From Spirochaetia bacterium (GTDB lineage: Bacteria; Spirochaetota; Spirochaetia; Treponematales; Treponemataceae): a stretch of DNA of 10,870 bases. Of the stretch, positions 6,162-10,870 are shown in pieces. A model generated the notes under the pieces. The model was not told the origin of the DNA. It saw only the letters and a list, made by a program, of their open reading frames with translations, and ran no database searches. Both the position numbers and the translations under genes were made by a program. Numbering within the stretch: the first letter of the stretch is position 1; every line of letters starts with the position of its first letter. The stretch covers positions 1 to 10,870 of the forward strand of contig CAAGIR010000246.1 in the NCBI GenBank assembly GCA_900769975.1, in the 5' to 3' direction.

Positions 6162-7139
6162 ATGAAAATTTTGGAGATTGATTATACTACAAAACTTAAT
6201 TTTGAATATCCTGTTTATGACCATTATTTTCTTTTGAGGTCTGTCCCTGTTTCAAAAGATGCACAAACGGTTGTTTCTACGAATTTGAGCATTTTTCCAG
6301 TTGTGCCGCTTGTAACTTCCAGTGATATTTTTGGAAATGTTTCTTATCAGGGAAGAATCTGTGGAGCACATCAGGAATTTTCGTTTCATTCAACTGCAAC
6401 TGTGATTGTGGACAGGAAAAATGGTTCTCGTGATTTGTGTTTTCCGCTTTACAAATACAATACGGAACTCACAAAATGCAGTCCCGCGATGAGAAATTTT
6501 CTTTATTCCCTTTTTGCAGGGACAGACCTTGATGAAAAAATCAGGACAAAGAATGTTAGTGTCAAGGATTTTCATCTTGTTACAGAGATTATTCAAAATG
6601 CTATTCATGAGAAAATTAAATATGAAAATGGTTCTACGAATGTAAAAACGACTGCAGCTCAAGCTTTTGAACTTCAAAAAGGAGTTTGTCAGGATTATTC
6701 CCACATTTTTTGTTCGCTTTGTCGTGAAGCAGGCATTCCTTCGCGTTATGTTGCAGGAACAAGTCAGGGTGAAGGTGTTACCCATGCTTGGTCTGAGTAT
6801 TTTATTCCTGATGATGGTGAGATTTCGCATAACGGAAAAACTATGAATGGGCGATGGTTTGGTGTGGACTGCACAAGAAATAAAACGGTTGATGATACTT
6901 ATGTAATTCTTGCTTTGGGCAGAGATTATTTGGATTGCAGGGTTGATGGCGGAATTTTTCGTGGAAATGGAACTCAAACCATGACTGTCTTTGTGAAAAC
7001 TCAAGAAAAAAAAGTTGAGCCTGGACTTACTTATCAAAATGAAAAAAATTATAAAACTGTTGATTTGAGAGCAAACGACTTTAATATAGAAGAATATAAA
7101 CAGCACAAAAAAGAACAAAATCAGCAGCAGCAGATGTGA
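6162..7139 (+). CDS. Transglutaminase-like cysteine enzyme (COG1305 type)
   Basis: This 325-residue protein has an N-terminal beta-rich region typical of bacterial transglutaminase-like proteins encoded with alpha-E and ATP-grasp genes (MKILEIDYTTKLNFEYPV onward). The papain-like core has a complete triad: Cys176 in KGVCQDYSH, His208 in THAWSEYF, and Asp236 in WFGVDCT. Such proteins act as peptidases, amidases or acyl transferases; the substrate here is presumably the ATP-grasp product. The C-terminus is a polar tail ending in a Q-rich run. I start at ATG 6162, where the conserved N-terminus begins; GGAA (6147-6150) is a weak ribosome site. A start at 6054 would add 36 arginine-rich residues encoded by the intergenic repeat, which I regard as spurious. 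The aspartoacylase-like gene follows after 19 bases. Confidence 0.92.
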   Translation: MKILEIDYTTKLNFEYPVYDHYFLLRSVPVSKDAQTVVSTNLSIFPVVPLVTSSDIFGNVSYQGRICGAHQEFSFHSTATVIVDRKNGSRDLCFPLYKYNTELTKCSPAMRNFLYSLFAGTDLDEKIRTKNVSVKDFHLVTEIIQNAIHEKIKYENGSTNVKTTAAQAFELQKGVCQDYSHIFCSLCREAGIPSRYVAGTSQGEGVTHAWSEYFIPDDGEISHNGKTMNGRWFGVDCTRNKTVDDTYVILALGRDYLDCRVDGGIFRGNGTQTMTVFVKTQEKKVEPGLTYQNEKNYKTVDLRANDFNIEEYKQHKKEQNQQQQM

Positions 7140-7158
7140 AATTTAGAGCGGAGGAAAA

Positions 7159-8100
7159 ATGATTAAAACAGTTACTTCAGCAGAACTTCCTGTAAACGAA
7201 ATTTTTTCTATCCAGAAACAAAGGATTAAAAACGGACGTTCACACAAACGAGTTTGCATTGTTACGGGAACTCATGGCGATGAACTGGAAGGACAGTATG
7301 TTTGCTGGAATTTACTTCAAAAAGTGCAGCAAAATCTCGAAAATCTTGACGGAATTCTAGAGATTTACCCTGCCATAAATCCGCTTGGTGTAAATGCAAT
7401 GACTCGTGGAGTTCCACAATTTGATTTGGATATGAACCGCATCTTTCCAGGAAATAAAAATGGTACTTTTGTGGAATATACAGCAGCTGAGATTATTGAT
7501 GATTTGGACGGTGCTGATGTTGTGGTGGATATTCACGCATCAAACATATTCCTGACAGAAGTTCCTCAAGTGCGCGTAAATGTTGAGTCTGTTGATTATC
7601 TTATGGATTTAGCGAAATCGGTGAATTGTGATTTTATTTGGGTTCATTCTGCTGCCACGGTTTTGGAATCTACCCTAGCCTACAGCCTAAACAACATTGA
7701 CACTCCAACTCTCGTTGTGGAAATGGGTGTAGGCATGAGAATCACAAAAGAATACGGCGACCAGCTTACAGACGGCATTTTCAATCTGATGAAAAAAATC
7801 GGGATTTGGAAAGGAGAAGTTCCGCAGGTGCGCACGCCAATAATTGGACGTGATGAAGACAACTGCGTTTCATTTGTGAATGCAGATAAAAGCGGTGTTT
7901 TTTTACCTGATGTAAAGCATTGGACAGATGTAAAAAAAGGTCAGGAAATCGGAAAAATCATAAACCCTCTGACTGGAGAAATTGAAGAAAGCTTAATCAG
8001 TCCGATTGAGGGGAAAATTTTTACAATCCGAGAATATCCGATAGTTTATGCCGGTTCACTTATTGCACGAGTTTTAGATTTGAAAAAAACATCATCGTAA
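7159..8100 (+). CDS. Succinylglutamate desuccinylase/aspartoacylase (AstE/AspA) family zinc hydrolase, active-site complete
   Basis: This 313-residue M14-like protein has the expected zinc site: GTHGDELEG supplies His39 and Glu42, and VDIHAS supplies His126. DMNRIFPG (91-98) is the substrate-binding Asn-Arg motif. VVEMG provides the probable catalytic Glu188. The C-terminal beta barrel (about 225-310, SPIEGKIFTI) is normal for the family. Relatives remove acyl groups from N-acyl amino acids or cleave small amides; here the operon suggests hydrolysis of an amide made by the ATP-grasp ligase. GGAGG (7150-7154) lies 4 bases before the ATG. The next gene, a paralogue, starts 21 bases after the stop. 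The specific substrate cannot be read from sequence. Confidence 0.92.
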   Translation: MIKTVTSAELPVNEIFSIQKQRIKNGRSHKRVCIVTGTHGDELEGQYVCWNLLQKVQQNLENLDGILEIYPAINPLGVNAMTRGVPQFDLDMNRIFPGNKNGTFVEYTAAEIIDDLDGADVVVDIHASNIFLTEVPQVRVNVESVDYLMDLAKSVNCDFIWVHSAATVLESTLAYSLNNIDTPTLVVEMGVGMRITKEYGDQLTDGIFNLMKKIGIWKGEVPQVRTPIIGRDEDNCVSFVNADKSGVFLPDVKHWTDVKKGQEIGKIINPLTGEIEESLISPIEGKIFTIREYPIVYAGSLIARVLDLKKTSS

Positions 8101-8121
8101 AAAAATAAAAAGGGAAAATCA

Positions 8122-9051
8122 ATGAGAGAAGAAACACTTTTTTCTATAAAAACACCATATCGCGAAGAAGTTAATGTCAAAGGGTTTTTCTTTGGTTCTG
8201 GAAAGAAAACTGCCTGTTTTGTAGGTTCGCTTCGTGGAAATGAAATTCAGCAAATGTATATTGCGAGTCAGCTTATCAAAAAACTAGGAGAACTTGAATC
8301 AAAAGGACTTCTTGTTCCAAATCATGAATTTTTAGTTATTCCCTGCGTAAATTCTTTTTCTATGAATATCGGGAAAAGGTTTTGGCCGGTAGACAACACA
8401 GATATCAACAGAATGTTCCCCGGTTACAATCTTGGCGAAACAACCCAACGAATTGCCGCAGCAGTTTTTGAACACATCAGAGGATACAGATACGGCATTC
8501 AGTTTGCAAGTTTTTATCTGGCAGGTGATTTTATTCCTCATGTCCGCCTTATGCACACTGCATTTCAAAATCCTGAGTTGGCTAAAGATTTTGGAATGCC
8601 GTTCGTTCTATGTCGTGAACCTACTCCAATTGACACAACAACACTAAATTACAACTGGCAGGTTTTTGAAACCGATGCATATTCCATTTATACTAGGGAA
8701 ACAGATTCCATTGACGATAACAGTGCAAAAATAGCTATCGATGCAGTTCTCAGATTTCTAAACAAAAATAAGTTTATCAAATACAATACTTTTGGAGGAT
8801 GTAAAAGTCAGATTATCAAAGAAAAAGATATGACATCTGTTTGTTCCCCTTGCGGCGGAATCTTCAGAAGACTTTTCAATCCTGGCGATGAAGTAAAAAA
8901 AGGAGACGTTTTGGCACTTATCTACCATCCTCTGAACGGAGAAGAAAAAGCAAAAATTCTTGCTCCTGAGGATGGTATTATATTTTTCAGTCATAAATCA
9001 CCAACTGTTACTCAACATCAGCTTTGTTTTTTTATACAAAATCGGTTTTGA
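8122..9051 (+). CDS. AstE/AspA-family paralogue lacking zinc-binding histidines (probable pseudoenzyme)
   Basis: This 309-residue protein aligns end to end by eye with the preceding gene: FVGSLRGNEIQQ against VTGTHGDELEG, DINRMFPG (94-101) against DMNRIFPG, and a C-terminal barrel with SPCGGIFRRL and APEDGIIFF. At the zinc site the first histidine is Arg38, while Glu41 remains. The segment matching VDIHAS reads GIQFAS, so the third ligand is Phe128. Without two of three ligands it should not bind zinc in the normal way. The substrate-holding NR motif is kept, suggesting a binding or regulatory partner of the active paralogue. AGGGA (8111-8115) lies 6 bases before the ATG. The frame is intact with no stop or shift, which argues against decay. 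Confidence 0.85.
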   Translation: MREETLFSIKTPYREEVNVKGFFFGSGKKTACFVGSLRGNEIQQMYIASQLIKKLGELESKGLLVPNHEFLVIPCVNSFSMNIGKRFWPVDNTDINRMFPGYNLGETTQRIAAAVFEHIRGYRYGIQFASFYLAGDFIPHVRLMHTAFQNPELAKDFGMPFVLCREPTPIDTTTLNYNWQVFETDAYSIYTRETDSIDDNSAKIAIDAVLRFLNKNKFIKYNTFGGCKSQIIKEKDMTSVCSPCGGIFRRLFNPGDEVKKGDVLALIYHPLNGEEKAKILAPEDGIIFFSHKSPTVTQHQLCFFIQNRF

Positions 9052-9066
9052 TGATGCTTTTGATAA

Positions 9067-10368
9067 ATGGAGTTGATAAGACAAATGAAAACAAGCGGAT
9101 TTCAAAAAAACACTCCAAAAGTTGGCGCGAGAATCATAAAATCGGCAATTGCAGTTGCATTGTGTTACCTTGTAGACTATCTTCGCGGCGAAAACGGTAT
9201 AATTTTTTATATTCAGCTTTCAGCACTTTGGTGTATTCAAAGTTACATTTCTACTACGAAACAAAACGCACTTCAACGCACAATTGGAACCTGCATAGGA
9301 GCAATTTTTGGACTAATTATCCTGCTGATTGTCACAACTTTAAATAAAAAATTCCAGCTTTCACATTTGCAATATTACCTCATAAATGCGGTTTTGATTT
9401 CAACATCAATCATTGCAATATTGTGGCTAACCGTGCTTTTAAACAAAAAACAGGCAAGTTATTTCAGTTGTGTTGTTTTTTTAAGCATAGTAGTCATTCA
9501 CATGTCAGATGAAAACTGCTTTTTGTTTGTGTGGAACAGATTTTTAGACACAATGATTGGCATAATCATTGGCGTAACAGTCAATCTGTTTCATCTGCCG
9601 CGAAAAAAACAGACAGACATTTTATTCATCTCTGGACTGGACGACACACTATTAAACAAAAAATATCACTTGAACGATTACTGCAAAGTCGAATTAAACA
9701 GAATGCTCGACCAGGGAATGAATTTTACAATCAGCACAATGCGACCACCAGCTGCCATCATAGAGGCACTTACCGACATCAGACTCAAACTTCCAGTTAT
9801 AGCAATGGATGGAGCTGTGCTTTACGACACAACAAATAAACGCTACCTCCAAAAAATTGAACTCACACAGGAAGATAAAATCAAAGTTCAAAATCTTTTA
9901 GATGAAATGAAACTTGTTTATTTTGCAAACGTCGTAATCGATGACACATTGTTAATCTATCATCAAAAACCAGACAATGAAATCCAACAAAAATTAATAG
10001 AAGAATTACGTACTTCGCCATACAGAAATTACATAAACCGCCCTCTTCCACCGCAAGAAACAGTCGTATATTTTATGATGATTTACCCGACACTAAAAGC
10101 ACAGCAGATTTTTTCCGCTCTCGCCGACGCTGGACTTCTACAAAAACTCAAAATTTTATTTTACCCAAGCAATGATTATCCTGGCCATTCCTACATAAAA
10201 ATTTTCAATCAGTACGCCACCCGCTCAAATATGATAGAAATGTTCAAACGCCAACTTGGCATCGAAAAAACAGTCACATTTGGTACAATTCCCGGCAAAT
10301 ACGATTACGTTGTGCAGGAAGGCAACACAAACCAGGTAGTTCATACGCTTAAAAAAATTTTTGGATAA
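9067..10368 (+). CDS. FUSC/aromatic-acid-exporter-type membrane protein fused to a degenerate HAD-IIB domain
   Basis: This 433-residue, two-part protein begins with about six membrane segments (roughly 22-38, 45-62, 71-92, 104-126, 131-147, 158-176). It has the FUSC/ArAE pattern: an amphipathic GARIIKSAIAVAL start, RTIGTCIGAIFGL, and RFLDTMIGIIIGVTVN. From residue 184 a Cof-like HAD fold follows: ILFISGLDDTLLN, TISTMRPP (221-228), then IAMDGAVLYD. The HAD nucleophile position is Gly190 (GLDDT where DxDxT is expected). The usual lysine is probably Arg386, and the GDxxND loop reads FGTIPGKYD. The cytosolic domain therefore probably binds but does not dephosphorylate. ATG 9067 has no ribosome site; ATG 9085 has GGAG (9069-9072) 12 bases upstream and keeps all conserved sequence, so either start is possible. 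The preceding gene ends 15 bases before 9067. Export of the operon product is inferred. Confidence 0.85.
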   Translation: MELIRQMKTSGFQKNTPKVGARIIKSAIAVALCYLVDYLRGENGIIFYIQLSALWCIQSYISTTKQNALQRTIGTCIGAIFGLIILLIVTTLNKKFQLSHLQYYLINAVLISTSIIAILWLTVLLNKKQASYFSCVVFLSIVVIHMSDENCFLFVWNRFLDTMIGIIIGVTVNLFHLPRKKQTDILFISGLDDTLLNKKYHLNDYCKVELNRMLDQGMNFTISTMRPPAAIIEALTDIRLKLPVIAMDGAVLYDTTNKRYLQKIELTQEDKIKVQNLLDEMKLVYFANVVIDDTLLIYHQKPDNEIQQKLIEELRTSPYRNYINRPLPPQETVVYFMMIYPTLKAQQIFSALADAGLLQKLKILFYPSNDYPGHSYIKIFNQYATRSNMIEMFKRQLGIEKTVTFGTIPGKYDYVVQEGNTNQVVHTLKKIFG

Positions 10369-10392
10369 ATCGTATAAAAAGGGGGACAGACC

Positions 10393-10680
10393 TTAAATCA
10401 ACTTTCTGATATTCTCAAGACGATTTAAAGCTTCATTCAGCGTCTCATCTTTTTTTGCAAAGTGAAGCCGAACATACCTGTTTTCATTTTCTTTAAAAAA
10501 AGATGAACCTGGCACAGAACCAACTCCCACATCCCGCGCAAGAACTTCTGCAAATTCTAAATCAGATTCATAAACGAACTCAGAAATATCAATAAGAACG
10601 TAATATGCCCCCTGCGGAATTGTATGCTTTATTCCAATAGAATCAAGCCCATTTAAAAATAAATCCAGGGCAAACGCATT
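10393..10680 (-). pseudogene. C-terminal fragment of a PLP-dependent aminotransferase (class I/II)
   Basis: On the minus strand the last 94 codons of an aminotransferase are clear: TIPQGAYYVLIDISEF, GVGSVPGSSFF, then YVRLHFAKKDETLNEALNRL. The Arg in YVRL corresponds to the conserved carboxylate-binding arginine. The style (QGAYYVL, VPGSSF, FAKKDETL) resembles YbdL/KAT-like aminotransferases, but substrate is uncertain. Full proteins are close to 390 residues, so about 300 residues including the PLP lysine are missing. Going upstream, homology ends near 10677 and an in-frame TAA lies at 10681-10683, directly at an inverted repeat. I infer truncation by an insertion or rearrangement; the N-terminal part may lie beyond the window. 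It converges on the operon, stopping 24 bases from the FUSC-HAD stop. Confidence 0.85.
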
Positions 10681-10726
10681 TTAAATACTTTTAAAATAAC
10701 TACTTAACAAAGTATAGTATTTAAAA
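10679..10726. repeat. Inverted repeat at the aminotransferase breakpoint
   Basis: TTTTAAATACT (10679-10689) is repeated perfectly in inverse as AGTATTTAAAA (10716-10726) around 26 A+T-rich bases. It begins exactly where the aminotransferase sequence stops, so it may be the end of an inserted element. Confidence 0.55.
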
Positions 10727-10780
10727 ATCACAAAAAACATTAGGATTCTTTCGGGCTCAATCCTAAATTTTGTGTGATTT
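10725..10780 (-). terminator. Long imperfect hairpin, possible terminator of the right-edge gene
   Basis: AAATCACA (10725-10732) pairs with TGTGATTT (10773-10780), and TTAGGATT (10740-10747) pairs with AATCCTAA (10759-10766). The A-run between them partly pairs with TTTTG, and the loop is CTTTCGGGCTC. It covers the stop of the minus-strand frame 10763-10870, and the minus strand then runs into T-rich sequence. It could equally be an element end. Confidence 0.4.
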
Positions 10781-10870
10781 CTGATTTCTGATATAAACTT
10801 TTCTTGAAGCATCAAAGAGCTTGAGGAAAAAATAGTCATCATCGGGATATCCGTAGCCCTGCCGCCGTAA
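10763..10870 (-). CDS. C-terminal end of an unrecognised gene, perhaps from an inserted element (partial)
   Basis: The minus-strand frame from the window edge to TAG at 10763-10765 reads LRRQGYGYPDDDYFFLKLFD, then ASRKVYIRNQKSHKI. It looks protein-like and uses more G+C-rich codons at its start than the rest of the window. A second minus-strand frame is also open over this stretch, so the frame choice is uncertain. I do not recognise the family. Its position next to a breakpoint and inverted repeats suggests a transposase or cargo gene, but no transposase motif is visible in these 35 residues. Confidence 0.3.
   Translation of the reverse strand, partial: LRRQGYGYPDDDYFFLKLFDASRKVYIRNQKSHKI

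Noticed and set aside
6390..7118. Long minus-strand open frame (242 codons)
   Set aside because: It is the antisense of the transglutaminase-like gene, rich in Phe, Ile, Asn and Ser, with no recognisable motif.
7113..7136. CAG-type codon run at the end of the transglutaminase-like gene
   Set aside because: Only a few CAG/CAA codons giving a short Q-rich tail; too short to treat as a meaningful microsatellite.
9024..9347. Second plus-strand frame overlapping the start of the FUSC-HAD gene
   Set aside because: It is out of frame with the membrane protein and has no motif or ribosome site; a shadow frame.
6238..10394. Recurring 10-base word GGTCTGTCCC / GGGACAGACC at 6238, 6520 and 10383
   Set aside because: Two copies are ordinary codons inside the transglutaminase gene and there is no pairing or spacing logic; likely chance.

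Overview
The window looks like accessory chromosome from a host-associated spirochaete, most likely a gut or rumen Treponema. The grounds are low G+C, LPP20-type envelope proteins, a spirochaete-style lipobox (LSGC), GCGAAGC-rich intergenic repeats and an AAA/PD-(D/E)XK (DUF1703-type) gene. This assignment is inferred from gene content and style, not from a marker gene.

Left part (1-1782). The tail of an unrecognised plus-strand gene ends at 96. It overlaps, antisense, a minus-strand LPP20-like lipoprotein that keeps a good N-terminus but seems to have lost its C-terminal half. Next is an intact minus-strand secreted LPP20-like protein (444-1412). Directly upstream of it lies a broken minus-strand gene (1440-1782) whose start resembles SIR2-family proteins. 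Positions 1783-2206 hold no gene I can support but do hold a cluster of near-perfect palindromes (1801-1898), two further palindromes and a possible promoter.

Middle (2207-3913). A stand-alone AAA-ATPase plus PD-(D/E)XK gene is followed by a promoter-like sequence and a strong intrinsic terminator. The terminator lies just before the next operon, so it could end the upstream transcript, attenuate the downstream one, or both.

Right part (3936-10368). Six plus-strand genes are arranged as an operon: a circularly permuted ATP-grasp ligase, an alpha-E protein, a transglutaminase-like cysteine enzyme, two AstE/AspA-family (M14-like) proteins, and a FUSC-type membrane protein fused to a HAD-like domain. 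The first three form a known conserved trio predicted to make and process peptide or amide products. The last three extend it here with a zinc deacylase, a sister protein that has lost two zinc-binding histidines, and a probable exporter whose HAD domain has lost its nucleophile. I read this as an uncharacterised pathway for synthesis, trimming and export of a small peptide or amide. A GCGAAGC repeat with a hairpin sits inside the operon between the alpha-E and transglutaminase genes.

Right edge (10393-10870). The last 94 codons of a minus-strand PLP aminotransferase stop abruptly at an in-frame stop, next to inverted repeats and the end of another minus-strand reading frame. This suggests a mobile element or rearrangement breakpoint that broke the aminotransferase. 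I see no tRNA, rRNA or CRISPR array.
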